Source: Strigops habroptila (Eukaryota > Chordata > Aves > Psittaciformes > Psittacidae). From it: DNA of 64,000 nt. A program made the position numbers and the translations under genes. The notes below the pieces were generated by a model. That model ran no database searches. It was not told where the DNA came from and saw nothing but the letters and a program-made list of their open reading frames with translations. This document shows positions 12,901 through 23,521 of the stretch, piece after piece (the stretch's first letter is position 1; each line of letters starts with the position of its first letter). The stretch spans positions 62,632,243-62,696,242 of the forward strand of contig NC_044278.2 of assembly GCF_004027225.2 (NCBI RefSeq), written 5' to 3'.

Positions 12901-15900
12901 ACTGCCAAAAATAGCACGATGGAGCATGCCACCACTGCCAGGAGAACTTCTCTTTACTGTCATCACGCTCTCTGCACTTGAGAGGAGGATGGGGGCCAAG
13001 ACCTTGACACAGGCAGAGGTTATGTGTTCATGACTGGTTTAAGCTGACCTCAGACTGAGCTGCTGACCAAAGCACAGCTTTTCCCTCACTAACTCCCCTC
13101 CAGCCTACCAGTACAACTGACTACACTAGTAGTGACTTAACAGGGAAAGAACATACAGCAAGAAGAGCACAGGATTATCCTTTCTGACAGCAGACCAGCA
13201 TCCACTGCCAGTGGAGCTTCACTAAGGGAATGCGTTGCAGCAGGCTGGATACAGCCAAAAAGCAGGTTCTCTCTTACTTCATTTGCAGTAAGGGCTAACT
13301 GGACAGCACTCCTATACCTGAAATCATACCAAGGTCTTTCAAGTTCTTTCTTTTTTTCTGGTTCTCAACTTGTCACCACACACACAGCCAAAGCAAACCT
13401 CACTGCAGAAGGCCTGCAGGATTTTCATGCTACCACTTTATCAGCCTGCATTTCCAACAACTTCAGTCTTGCAGAAACCCTGATAAAATACAAAAGCAGT
13501 TGCAAAACATAAAGCATTCTATCTCCAGCAACTAAGCTTTAGAGTCAAACACGCTAATCCATTCAACTGCTGATATAGCAAAAAGGTCCAGACAAAGGAT
13601 TATCCATTAGCCAGCTTCTCTCCCCAAGAAGTTCTGAAAAAGCAAATCCCAATTTTAAAACTTTTCACTCCAAAACTATGGTGCATACAATTGTATTAAG
13701 ACAATTATTAGGAAAAATTTTACTCTTGTCAGCTGGACTTTGACAGAAGGACCTTCAGTTGTAGGAACACAGTGGAAACAATGTCTTTGGCACTCGGCAA
13801 GCATTTTCCCTTGTTTCTTTCCCCTTAGCAACAATATATCCTCCCCCAGCACTAAAGGGAGACAGAACTTAAGCAGGAATTCATACACTTTACCCAGTTG
13901 TTTGAAGAGTCTAGACTTGAAACCAGAGATAGGCAGAAAAGAGAAATCTCTTGAGAACAGATAGTGTAGAAAGCTGGTGTTTCAAACCAAAACTGTACTA
14001 CCTTTGCCCTTCTGTCCAGCTCAATGTTCATTAAGAAACATATATTCACAAAGATATTACTTATAGCAGTTCAGAGCGGTACTAGAAACAGTTGATCCTC
14101 TTCTGCATGGAAGCTTCAATTTGCAAAGTTTCCTTCGATTTGAATTTACATCTGGAACTTGTTTACATTTTACCCAAGCACTTGTTTGCCCAAGAGCAAC
14201 GTGCTTACACTTTCTTGAAGATTTCTAGTGCAGTATAGAAAACAAGGTAGAGGCAGGGAATAAAGTCCACGGCTACTTGAACTAACACTACCAATGGAAA
14301 TTGTGCTAGAATGAAAACATGCAGTGTGCATGCTGACTCCCTTGTTTGATAGCTATTAAAAGTCTTGGCAATTTTAAAGCTAAAAATAAACAAGTAATAG
14401 GCAGCAAAAGAGGAAAAAAAAAAAAACAAACCCCACATCAAACCAGTTTTAAAAATAAATACAGAAGAAAGAAAAGACTGAAAAACATTTAAGAAAAATG
14501 TTGTTGACCTAAAGGAAACTGTGACAGACCTGGCCACTACAGATGATACAGAGAAAAACAGAAGACAGTGCAGAGACACCGGAAAGCATTAAATGGAAGA
14601 GAGATTCTAGGAATGAAGAGATTACAAATCAGTTTAAGTAAGAGAGAATAAGGAGGGTGAACAAACAGTAGGAAATACGACCTGTATAACTGCTAAATTT
14701 TCACCATGTTAAGTTCATACCATGCTATGAATCCCGACTTCATTAGTGTGGAACGAACACTATAAAACCCCATTTCTCCTTAAGAAGTGTTCAGCAGCTG
14801 CTGGATTTGCAGTGTCAGTGATGAGACAGACGCATCCAGCACGAGACACTGAGCTGTCCTTGATGAAGCAGCAAGAGGACTGCTTCACTGTGTGCAAGCC
14901 GACATGCACGGGGATGGCAATCAGAGCGACAACTGTGCTGCAGCATCATCTGCTCCTGTGGTCTTGGAGGAATGCAGATGAAAGAATGAAACACGAGGGA
15001 CGTAGGAACAGAGAAAAAAGTCAAAAAACCACAAAACAACAAATCAAGGCACCAAAGGAAGGAAGGTCCTGCCTACTCTTCATCCCAGTCAGTTTAGGGC
15101 AGAGGAACAGCTCACTGGGCTTTGCAGGAAAGCAGCTGTTGAGTTTGCGCAGGCAGTGTAAGTGTGGACTAGTGATTAATGCATGAATCATCGCCAGCCC
15201 ACAAATAGCAAGAGCCTACAGTGAAAATGTCAGGAATACAGAAAGCAAACTGATCTTGAATCAATCTATCCTGGGAATATTTCTAATTAAGTCACATAAA
15301 CTATTGCTCAATTTTATCGTTGCATATCTACAACTTGACAATATTGCTTGTACTTCTCATAACAATATCATTCTTTGCTATTCAACAAAAAAGCTGGTAC
15401 AACCTCCAGTTTCTTAACTTCAGACTTTAAACACTCCTCTTAATAAACTGCAGCACCCTATATGACAACGATCTGTGCTAGAGCAAGGGCAGTACTACAG
15501 TGGCAGTGTGCACCCACAGTCCAGAAAGCCAACCATATCTTGGAACATGACCAGCAGGTTAAAGGAGCTGATTATGCCCCTCTACTCTGCTCTCATGAGA
15601 CCCCCACTTGGAGTACTGTGTGCAGTTGTGCATTCTCAACATAAGGACATGAAGCTGTTGGAGCAAGTCCAGAGGAAGGCCACAAGGATGATAAGAGGGC
15701 TGGAGCACCTCCTGTACAAAGACAGGCTGAGAAAATTTGGGCTGTTCAGCCTGGAGAAGAGAAGGCTGCGTGGAGACCTCATAGCAGCCTTCCAGTATCT
15801 GAAGGGGGCCCACAAGGATGCCAGAGAGAGACTCTTCATCAGGGACTGAGTGACAAGACAACAAGTAATAGATTCAAGCTTAAACAAGGAAGATTTAGGT

Positions 15901-18900
15901 TAGATATAAGGAAGAAATTCTTTACCGTGAGGATGGTGAGGCACTGGAACAGGCTGCCCAAGGAAGTGGTGAATGCTCCATCCCTGGCAGTGTTCAAGGC
16001 CAGGTTGGACAGGGCTTTGATCAAGCTGGTCTAGTGGAAGGTGTCCCTGCCCATGGCAGGGGAGTTGGAACTAGATGATCTTTAAGGTCCCTTCCAACCC
16101 AAACCATTCTGTGATTCACACAGCTGAAGAGCTCCTAGACTTTTCAATAGCAAAAAATAAGTTTTGTGAAGTTTATCATTCTTTTGGCTGGAAACACTAC
16201 ATTATGGATATCTAGTAGATATCTAGATATCTAACCATCAGAAATGCACCAGCATCAGAGAAATCTCACTTAGTTCAGATGCTTCCTTTGTATTTCAATA
16301 GGTGCTGGAAAAGGGCTGCTACATACTTATTCTAGCTGCATATTTTCAATTGAAAATCATAGGATAATTTCTCCCTTTATACCTTTATAACTTTCTAAAG
16401 TTAGAGTCTCATGCAAGAAAAGATGGAAGGTACAACTGTTGAAGCAACAGCCAGTTATGTCACTTGAATTTAATCCAGCATCCTTCCTTATTTAACATAC
16501 CTACATTAAAAAAAAACCAAACAGAGCATATTAACATTGATATATAGTAAACAAGTCAAAATAAAGACTTCCTTGGTATATAACAGTTTATGTTAAATCT
16601 CCTCAGAAAAAGTTGTTTGTTTTAAACTACAAACTACAATGTGCTAAGAAAACAATCTAGCACATTTTGAACAATCTAAATCAGAGCCTTTTGAATATGA
16701 CTCTTAAAACAGCTGGATTCCCCATCTTTTGACCACACAAAGGTGCTTTCGGGCTTCAACCTTATTATAACTGAAATCTTGTTAGCCAAGCACAGCTACT
16801 CTTGAGTTATTCTCCCATTTAATTGAAACCTACTGAGGGTGAAAGATGAATGATGGTGCGCTCTAAAAATACCCGAGCATGTATCAATGGCAATTGTTTG
16901 CACTGTCTGCTTGCAAAGAGGACTTCAGCTACTATAGTTAATGATTTACTTTGTCTCAATTTTTTATTAGAAACACAGAACATTGACAATAAGGACCTCA
17001 AACACAAAAGATACTTTTTTATAATTTGGGGTTTGTTACTATAGTTATGTTTCCTGCAGAAGTAAAAAACTCTTTAGTATTTTATTCCCTCTCTCAGAAG
17101 AAAGGACAGCAAGCCACCCAAATCCACCTGGGTATGCATTCCACATCATCAGTAGTTTGAGGAATACAGATATCTAGTGGATGGGGCTGTTTGCAGTTAC
17201 ATCAAGTGACTATGGCATTAGGGAGGAAAATCATGGGTGCAGCACAGCCCAGCTAACGTAATTGCTCTCATACGTGCTGCAACAGTGGTTGAGAGCATCA
17301 CACCCACAGCCTGGTCATACACATCAAAGACACTCCTCAGCTATAGCCTACCCTGTAATTACTGTGCAGCAGTACTCTGCAGGTAAGGGATGCTTGCTGA
17401 CTGACGCCAGCACTACACAATCATTCTGTACCTAAGCTACAGTCACTACTGTGTTGCCTGGCACCTTTGCCCAGAGGTTCTTAGGGTATACGCAGTGAAC
17501 AGTGCTACCTATGGGGCATTAATCCAAGAAGATAAGAAATGCTGGTTCTTATCTAAAAAGACCATTTATTTTCTGTTGGTACAGAAGTGATCAGTAATTT
17601 ACTCATTCAGATGGTTTGAAAGGATCCTGTCACCTCAGTGCCATTTTGTGAACAAAGTGGTGACCTTAGTTACCACTTCAGACTCCTAAATCTATGCCAG
17701 AGAGGAAAATGGAAAAATCCCTGAGGAGTTATGCTCTCCTCTGACAACTTGTCTTCTAATGTAAGCACCACTCCCAGGGGCACACTTAGTACAAGTCCTT
17801 TCTCAGAAGACCAAGTCACAATGACTTGCTTACAATCCAGGACCTATACTACCTTGGGATAGTACAGAAAGAAAAAGAACTTTAATAAAAATATATTTTT
17901 TGAAAGATCATTCTATTTATTAACCCTGACATTTCTGGGGAACAACTGAAAGCAGGAAAATCCCTTGACAGACTTCATTTATGAACAACTCTGGGTGCAA
18001 CAAGATAATCTTCCTAAAACTGAGTTACACTCACCTGCTACCAACAGACTCTGAAGACTGAATGCAGGCTATCTGGAAAGCCTAGTAGGAAAACACAAGG
18101 CTGGACACACTTCAACTGCTGTTGGACACACTTGAACACAAACACAGTGGTGTAAAGGGCGAACAGAGCTTAATCCAAGGATGGGTGAGAGTACATTTGG
18201 AAAGCAGAGAATCAGCTGCATGTGCGCACGTGCAGCACCTGATTATATCAAGCTCCTGACCCAGCCCTGGAAGATACACCCTTGCCAACTAACAGAGACA
18301 AATTCATGCAGTCTCAGATTATGCTTTTGATATTGTTGATTTCCATTAAGGCAGCAAACATTTTGTTTCTCAACTTAAGTTTGCAGTCTGAATAACCTCT
18401 GTCTTTATAAACAAATTTATAAAAGTACAAAAGCATTAAAAATGAAAGGTTATTTAGCAGCTGTACACTTGCCGTTTAGCCAGAGAATTGCACAATTGCA
18501 TCAAGTTTAGTCACATGAGACTTTTTTTACAGTTTCCTATCTAGAGGAAGGAAGTCTTGGGATGGTTCCACAGCAGCCGATTACATGAGTGCACTGGAAG
18601 GTCTGAACTCCTGTGGCTAGACCCCTTTCAGCATCCACACAAGTCCATTTTGCACTTGCTCTGGTTAGTGCTGTATCACACCACAAAACTAACACACGTC
18701 CCTCAAGATAGCTGGCAGCCTCAAACAACATTTGAAGGAAGGAGCACTGTGTTAATTTAAAGAGAAGGCCTCGCCAGAGGAAAGGATATTGGAAAAAAGA
18801 TAAGCCAATTGCCTGAGTAAAAGCACTCGCCTAGTCCCACTGAGAAGAGAGTAGATCTCACCCCTGTCAAGGAAAGTAAAGACATACTGGTATTCCCATA

Positions 18901-21900
18901 TTACACAGACTGAATTCTGCCTTGTTAAGAAATCAGAAGCCACTGAAGTTAAAGATACAAGAAAGCCAAATACAAGAAAACTACATGTATTTAGTGTGGA
19001 CTACTGTGCTCAAGCCTGAACACTGGAGAGGGAACAGCTAGAGAAGTGCCCACTGCACAGAACTGAACCACATTTGGAACTCTGTACTCTACTGCCAGGG
19101 TGTTGCTAACACACTCATACTTTGAATTACAGTAGAAAAAGTAATACTGACAAGAGTCAGTGGTGCTGTCAAGTGACAAAGGTTAAGAAACTGTTACCCT
19201 GAGACTGAGAAGGACACCAGTCCATCTTATAGTCTGATGCACAAAAAACATGAAAGCCCGATTTACCAGAACATAGGGTAATTTTAAAACATATAATTTA
19301 GAATTAAGATATTGCAATGAAGCTTTCAAATAGCTGTTGTAACTATTGCCACTCACATACCTAAAAGGGTCTCCTGCCAAGCTTAAGAGAATAAATGCCA
19401 AGAAATCCATTAGGGCACCAAGCTTCCTCAAGGAATTTTCAAAAAAATCACATCTGACAGGAAAGACAAACTGTTGCAGGTAAGCTGCAACAAGCAAAGG
19501 CAAGGTGTGCCTTCTTAGGGCTAGAAATAAGTTACCTTTGAGACAGCTTAACAGAGATAACAGCAGTTAACATCTCAATAAAGTATCCTTCTTTTCTTTG
19601 AGTGAGGTTCCTCTGTACCTAGAGGTGATTCTTCAGTTTATCGTCTGCCACTGATTAGAAAATATCCTATTCACTAGAGAACAATCTAGAAGCTGGTTTC
19701 ACAAAAGATGAAACTTCTCAGTCAGCCTGAACAGGAACCTAGGGATCACATCTCAAAAGCAGCATGTCAGGGAGCCTGCAGAGTTTTTACTCAGCAAGTA
19801 AGGAGTTACTTCTTCAGTCGGAAAAGCTGCCGAAGTTAAAGCTGAGTAACCTGTCACGGAGGACAGCCTTGGACTAGCACACAAATTCAGATCCTTAGAG
19901 ACTGTGTCAACACTCTTAAAGAAGTTATCAAGCAAACATTATGTTAAGGGCAGCATTTGGTAAAACCACGTTTTGGAACTCGCACATAAAAGTCCATCAC
20001 TGTATTTTCTGAAAACTAATTTATACTCTGTCCCAGTCCATACAGCTAGCAATGCCAAAATTGAGTAAAAACAATACAACACCAAATTACTCACTGGCTG
20101 GAATTCATTATCCAAGTTTCTCTCAACTATCCCTACATTGGTAGCAAGGTTTGAAATTCCCCTTCGGACTAGAGTTGTGCAATAGAAACACGTGGATTAT
20201 GCGTCAGTAACCCTGAAGTGGCATCACGCTACCTTGTCAAGCTCATTTTTCCTTCCCCAAATCTCAGACTCTTCCATTAGTTACTCACTAATACTAAATC
20301 CATGTGTGACTCTAAACTTAGGTTTTCAGAAGTGTTTTCTCTGTTGCGTTTGTGTTTCAGTAAGGAAAAAACACCTGCAGGTGCTCTAGGAATCAAAGAA
20401 CACAAGCAGCTCTGTTGGGCTTGGCACACAACCCAACTGACCCACTGTGCTCAACAACAGACAAGCACCATCTTCCTCCATATTTCAAAAAGCAGCAACT
20501 AGATTTGAGGGAGGGTATTTAATTCCCTGTAGTCCTCTTTCTCTGTATTTATCCCTGTACTACCTAAATCTTTTTTCATTCCAGAGGCACACTTGATATT
20601 AGCGAGGAAATTCATCATTAAACACTTCATGCTGACACATGAAATATCCAGCTTGGTGCTTGCTGCTCAGAATGAATGGAAAACCGAAACAGTAAGTGAG
20701 GCGTGGTGAGGTATTCTGGAGGAATAAAAAATTCCTATTGTCCCAAAGTCACGGCATTGCCAAACAAGCTTTCACATCTGACCCACCCATGCTAATCCTT
20801 CAGCCTCCTGTGATCATTACCTTATCCTCACTCAGATGACTAAAAGGCTGCAGATGAGCTAAAAACTCCTGACGAACTCAGCTCCTATCTTATCTCCTAA
20901 TTCTTCTCCCCTCACTACAGCGCAAGCCCTGCCACTCTGGCAGACAATGGCAGAGGTGATCCATACTCCAAGAAGGGGTCTCTATGTGCAACACAAAGTT
21001 TATCCCTGAGACTGTAAAGTTATGTAGAAACATCCAGCTACTAGACACTGGGGCAAAGTCCCAATTGTCAGTAAATAGTTTCTCTGTAGTAAAATAAACT
21101 AGTCTGCTGCCTCAGCTGCAGAAACTTAACATATTTAACATGCCAGAAAGTGACAAACCTAACACAACGAGTTACAGTTGTAACCACTAATTAAGCAGGA
21201 GAAAAACTACCACAGTCCTAAAACATATTAGCTGTGGTACCACTTAAAATCTATGCAGGCTAATTAGAAGGCAAACAAAAACAATTCTTCATTTAAGCCA
21301 TAACTATATTAAAAAAGCTAAACACAGAATTCTCACTGCAACACCAGTTCAATGCCACTTGAGCTGCCAACCCTAAAAATCCAGCATAATAGTGCTGTAA
21401 GTCACTGTGCTCACTAGGCTGGCTCACAAGGGCTGGATATTTGAGCTGCTCAGTGCCCCTTGTGACTGACACCTTTTGGGCTCAGTGAAACCGAAGTACC
21501 ATCAACAACGATAAACATATTTACTACCAAAGAACAGTTGAAAGAGTTTCAAAGACTGTCACAATCTCCAGAATGACGGCAGATAACTGTTCTCAACTGC
21601 TTTACTCGGGCAGTATTTTTGCTGGCTGCTGAAGAAGTTTCCTTTGCTGCCAGAGCCACATTTCAGAAACTTGATAGTGTCGCGTGATGTGGCTTTCAAA
21701 GCAAGAAACCTGAAGCAACAGAGTTATCAGTAAACAGGCAAGGTACGCTTCCTCATCAAACAGTCTTGCTGCACTAACTAACCTTCTCACCACGGCACCA
21801 AAATCTCTCTATCCCAGTGACATTTCAGAATTCCCTCATGGTATGGCAGGATGAAAGACATTAAGTAAGGGAGCATTACATGCTTTATAGGAAAGGGCTA

Positions 21901-22531
21901 CTTCCTAGCAATGACATCAGTAGTTCCTGCGTCTCCATGCCTCGTGGGAGGTAAAGGCGTGATTTCAGGATCTTCCCGGAGCGCTGTCCCTAGATCCAGT
22001 GCAGATGCTCAACGAGTGTTCCCGGGCACCACGCGGCTCTCCCCGCCAACCGCAGCCGCTGCCGCCTTCCCTCCATTCTTGCCCATGTACCTCCCCGCAG
22101 GTGTCAGAGGCTCCGGGGCGCCGCAGGGGCCCGGCGCAGGTAGAGGGAAGCGATGACCTCCCACAGCACCCGCCACCTCCAAGCAGTCAGGAGCTGTGCC
22201 CGGCGACCCCCGCGGACGGACCATCCCCCCCTCCTCTCGCTGGGCCGAGGCCCGGCTGGCTGCCGCCGCGCCCGGGAGGCCCGGGACCCCCCGCCCAGCG
22301 TTACCGTCTCGGAATGGCAACGGCAGGTGGGAGCCCGCGGGCGGGTTTCCAGTGACAGCAGGTGCCGCGCCCGGTGCCGCCGGCCCCGAAGCCACCCCAG
22401 GCCGCGCCGACACCCCCCGCGCCCGCGCTCCCGCCCCCCCGCCCGCCACAGGCCGCGGCCGCCTCGTCCCCGTCCTTACCGAGCAGGGCGGCCGCCGCGA
22501 GCAGCCCCCGCGCGCCCTGTGCGCGGGCCAT
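3818..22531 (-). CDS. LAMP1: LAMP1, lysosome-associated membrane glycoprotein 1 (complete, 9 coding exons)
   Basis: Coding exons in transcription order are 22531-22480, 12416-12301, 10955-10742, 10636-10478, 6836-6616, 6059-5937, 5030-4961, 4789-4619 and 3957-3818. They total 1266 nt, or 421 residues plus stop; human LAMP1 has 417. All splice sites are GT-AG and all phases agree. The product has a signal peptide (about residues 1-22) and two lumenal domains separated by a Pro/Thr-rich hinge (about 185-222). One membrane segment (about 387-410) precedes a short tail ending [11 protein letters not shown], whose GYQTI is the lysosomal sorting signal. Eight lumenal cysteines at about 36/74, 148/184, 235/273 and 342/379 give the four 36-38-residue disulfide loops typical of LAMPs. 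About 18 N-glycosylation sequons are present. By family knowledge the product is a major glycoprotein of the lysosome limiting membrane. The tail and single last exon favour LAMP1 over LAMP2. The CpG-island promoter suggests broad expression. Confidence 0.96.
4619..4789 (-). CDS. LAMP1: LAMP1 exon 8: end of second lumenal domain
   Basis: The exon is 171 nt and encodes [17 protein letters not shown], containing the seventh cysteine. It continues through the membrane-proximal strand region to DKFGA. It ends with one base of the valine codon completed in exon 9. The donor is GTAAGT. Confidence 0.95.
4961..5030 (-). CDS. LAMP1: LAMP1 exon 7: second lumenal domain
   Basis: The exon is 70 nt, or 23 codons plus one base. 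It encodes [19 protein letters not shown], closely matching the human NASSSRFFLQGIQLNT region. The donor is GTAGGG. Confidence 0.94.
5937..6059 (-). CDS. LAMP1: LAMP1 exon 6: second lumenal domain
   Basis: The exon is 123 nt, or 41 codons, with both ends in phase 0. It includes [13 protein letters not shown], which holds the sixth cysteine, and the sequons NTT, NTS and NLT. The acceptor follows CTCATAG and the donor is GTAAGG. Confidence 0.94.
6616..6836 (-). CDS. LAMP1: LAMP1 exon 5: hinge and start of second lumenal domain
   Basis: The exon is 221 nt. It starts at TECAED with the fourth cysteine, then runs through a Thr/Pro/Val-rich hinge of roughly 35-40 residues that is probably O-glycosylated. 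It continues into the second lumenal domain ([21 protein letters not shown]). The donor is GTATGT. Confidence 0.95.
6837..10477 (-). other. LAMP1: LAMP1 intron 4
   Basis: This 3.6-kb GT-AG intron contains an (AAT)n run near 8734-8757 and several A-rich stretches. No further exon, RNA gene or clear transposon was recognised. Reading frames here are short and lack protein-like character. Confidence 0.8.
8734..8757. repeat. (AAT)n microsatellite
   Basis: About seven AAT units follow an AAAT unit in LAMP1 intron 4. Confidence 0.8.
10478..10636 (-). CDS. LAMP1: LAMP1 exon 4: end of first lumenal domain
   Basis: The exon is 159 nt and carries the third cysteine (KYRC) and several sequons. It is separated from exon 3 by an intron of only 105 bp. 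It ends after one base of a split lysine codon at donor GTAGGT. A second GT four bases later would break the frame. Confidence 0.92.
10742..10955 (-). CDS. LAMP1: LAMP1 exon 3: first lumenal domain
   Basis: The exon is 214 nt, starts in phase 0 and ends with the first base of a glycine codon. It carries the second conserved cysteine (SSCGK) and five N-glycosylation sequons. The motif [12 protein letters not shown] aligns with the human FGRGHTLTLNFT region. The acceptor follows CCCCACAG and the donor is GTGAAA. Confidence 0.94.
10956..12300 (-). other. LAMP1: LAMP1 intron 2
   Basis: This 1.35-kb GT-AG intron shows no recognisable element other than short homopolymer runs near 11180 and 11660. 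Confidence 0.8.
12301..12416 (-). CDS. LAMP1: LAMP1 exon 2: end of signal peptide, start of first lumenal domain
   Basis: The exon is 116 nt and encodes [15 protein letters not shown] and on through the first conserved cysteine (VCIIAD). The acceptor at 12417 (TTAACAG) was chosen because it joins exon 1 in frame. A second AG 11 nt downstream would shift the frame. The donor is GTAAGG. Confidence 0.92.
12417..22479 (-). other. LAMP1: LAMP1 intron 1 (10 kb)
   Basis: This is the largest LAMP1 intron, from donor GTAAGG beside exon 1 to acceptor TTAACAG. It contains a CR1 LINE copy at 15515-16117 and a short TATCTAGA-rich repeat near 16206-16235. The CpG island covers its first few hundred bases. 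No other exon is supported. Confidence 0.85.
15515..16117 (+). repeat. CR1 LINE, 5'-truncated 3' end (longest continuous copy in the window)
   Basis: The stretch encodes a decayed CR1 ORF2 C-terminus on the plus strand. Recognisable pieces are [27 protein letters not shown] and [12 protein letters not shown]. It continues through the CR1 3' end, with GGAACTAGATGATCTTTAAG and CTTCCAACCCAAACCATTCT, and terminates in the ATTCTGTGATTC-type tail. Stops and frameshifts make it inactive. It lies antisense within LAMP1 intron 1. Confidence 0.93.
22480..22531 (-). CDS. LAMP1: LAMP1 exon 1: start codon and most of the signal peptide
   Basis: The ATG at 22531-22529 has G at -3 and G at +4, a good Kozak context. 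It opens 17 codons, beginning [11 protein letters not shown], followed by one base of a split glycine codon before the donor GTAAGG. The Ala/Leu-rich segment continues into exon 2 to complete a signal peptide. The exon lies in the CpG island. Confidence 0.92.
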
Positions 22532-22633
22532 GTCGGGGGCACGGGGCAGGGCGAGGCGGCACCGGCGGCGGCGGGAGCAGCGGGGGGCGGCGGCGGCGCA
22601 CCGCGCTGGGGACAGTGGCGACGGCCCCGGCCA

Positions 22634-22654
22634 GTCATATGACCGATGACATCA
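22634..22654. promoter_or_regulatory. GTCATATGAC palindrome and CRE-like TGACATCA
   Basis: A perfect 10-bp palindrome, an E-box variant with a CATATG core, occupies 22634-22643. It is followed three bases later by TGACATCA at 22647-22654, which resembles an ATF/CRE half-palindrome. Both are close to where transcription of LAMP1 would begin. Functional assignment is tentative. Confidence 0.4.
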
Positions 22655-22674
22655 CCCGGGCCCGCCCGGGCGCC

Positions 22675-22684
22675 GTCACGTGAG
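22675..22684. promoter_or_regulatory. CLEAR-type E-box GTCACGTGAG upstream of LAMP1
   Basis: The site differs at only the last base from the palindromic CLEAR consensus GTCACGTGAC bound by TFEB/TFE3/MITF. It lies 144 bp upstream of the LAMP1 start codon. LAMP1 is an established TFEB target in mammals. Function here is inferred from position and sequence. Confidence 0.7.
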
Positions 22685-22715
22685 CCGGACGCCCCGGCGG
22701 GGGAGCTGGGCGTGG

Positions 22716-22725
22716 TCTCGCGAGA
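22716..22725. promoter_or_regulatory. TCTCGCGAGA promoter palindrome
   Basis: This is an exact copy of the 10-bp palindrome enriched in vertebrate CpG-island promoters, often bidirectional ones, and linked to ZBTB33 (Kaiso) and BANP binding. It lies about 185 bp upstream of the LAMP1 ATG. Confidence 0.65.
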
Positions 22726-23090
22726 GGAGGGGTTTTGCCTCGTGCTCCAACGGCCGCTCTGCGAGGCTGGTGCGTGCGCGTGCCGGCCTGAGGGACGGGC
22801 GCGCCCCGAAGCGGGGCGGTTCGTGTGCGCTGCACCGAGCCGCTGCAGGCCAGCGCCGGGCCGTGCGGCTGGGGCTTCCCAGGGCGCTGTTCCACCGTGG
22901 GCTGAATACAGCCATGGCTTAGCCCCAGGGCGCTGCAGGGCTGGCACTGGCTGCGCACCCTACCCTCGCCTGCAGCAGGGATGTTTGGCAGTGGGTGTTC
23001 GGAGGTTTGGGGTCTTTGTGAGCTGCCATAGGTCTTAGCTCTGTAACTCGGTTTGAATGAGAGCTGTGAGGAACACCAGGATCCTCAGCC

Positions 23091-23204
23091 AGGCTGGACG
23101 GGGCTTGAGCAACATGGTCTAATGGGAGGTGTGGCTGCCCATGGGTTGGAACTAGATGATCTTTAAGGTCCTTTCTAATCCAAACCGTTCTAGGATTCTA
23201 TGAT
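23091..23204 (+). repeat. CR1 LINE 3'-end fragment
   Basis: The fragment shows the CR1 3' end motifs AGGCTGGACGGGGCTTGAGC, GGAACTAGATGATCTTTAAG and an ATTCTAGGATTCTATGAT-like tail. Only the last 110 bp or so remain. Several bases are missing in the middle relative to the copy at 15.5-16.1 kb. Confidence 0.88.
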
Positions 23205-23491
23205 CAGGACCTAGGTCAGCTTTACCAGCGTTAGGCATTTAAATGTGTTTCCCAGTGGGGAATGCAGCATGGACAGCCATGTTGCAGTGTCCTCATTAAA
23301 GGGGAGGTGGTAGAGGACAATGAGAAATGGCTTGGGTGAGCAATTAAACCACGTAAGTGTTGTGTTGCTTCCGGAATATGTTTCGTGCCACTAGGTTTAA
23401 AGGCAGTCTAAGGTGAGTACGGTCATCTCACACAGAACTCGAGTCCCAGCTGCATAAAAGCGCTGGAAGTTAATGGTCTGTTTTCTCTGAA

Positions 23492-23521
23492 CTGATGCAT
23501 GTATATATATATATGCATCAG
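23492..23521. repeat. 30-bp AT-rich near-perfect palindrome
   Basis: CTGATGCAT and ATGCATCAG form inverted arms around an alternating TA core. Folded on itself, only one position in 15 pairs mismatches. It may be a decayed TA microsatellite between inverted arms. Confidence 0.75.

Larger units (their letters stand above)
21995..22860. promoter_or_regulatory. LAMP1: CpG island and LAMP1 promoter region
   Basis: The stretch is very GC-rich and dense in CpG, in sharp contrast to the AT-rich flanks. It spans LAMP1 exon 1 and the start of intron 1. No TATA box is evident upstream of the ATG. It holds a CRE-like TGACATCA, an E-box/CLEAR-type GTCACGTGAG and a TCTCGCGAGA palindrome within about 200 bp of the start codon. 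These features fit a broadly active, lysosome-regulated promoter. Confidence 0.85.

Noticed and set aside
12649-13033. Overlapping plus-strand frames of about 90-110 codons in LAMP1 intron 1
   Set aside because: They overlap in different frames with no family resemblance, no splice support and no repeat identity.
14746-15186. A 146-codon plus-strand open frame in LAMP1 intron 1
   Set aside because: It has no recognisable domain, signal or family resemblance, and lies in an intron. It is probably chance.
15462-15849. A plus-strand 124-codon frame as a host gene
   Set aside because: It is the decayed C-terminus of CR1 ORF2, as shown by the RGLEHL and [20 protein letters not shown] motifs and the CR1 tail downstream.
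22009-22947. A 312-codon minus-strand open frame over the CpG island, with shorter ones on both strands
   Set aside because: The frame is rich in Ala, Gly, Pro and Arg, as expected from GC-rich DNA with few stop codons. It does not use the LAMP1 frame and has no recognisable domain.
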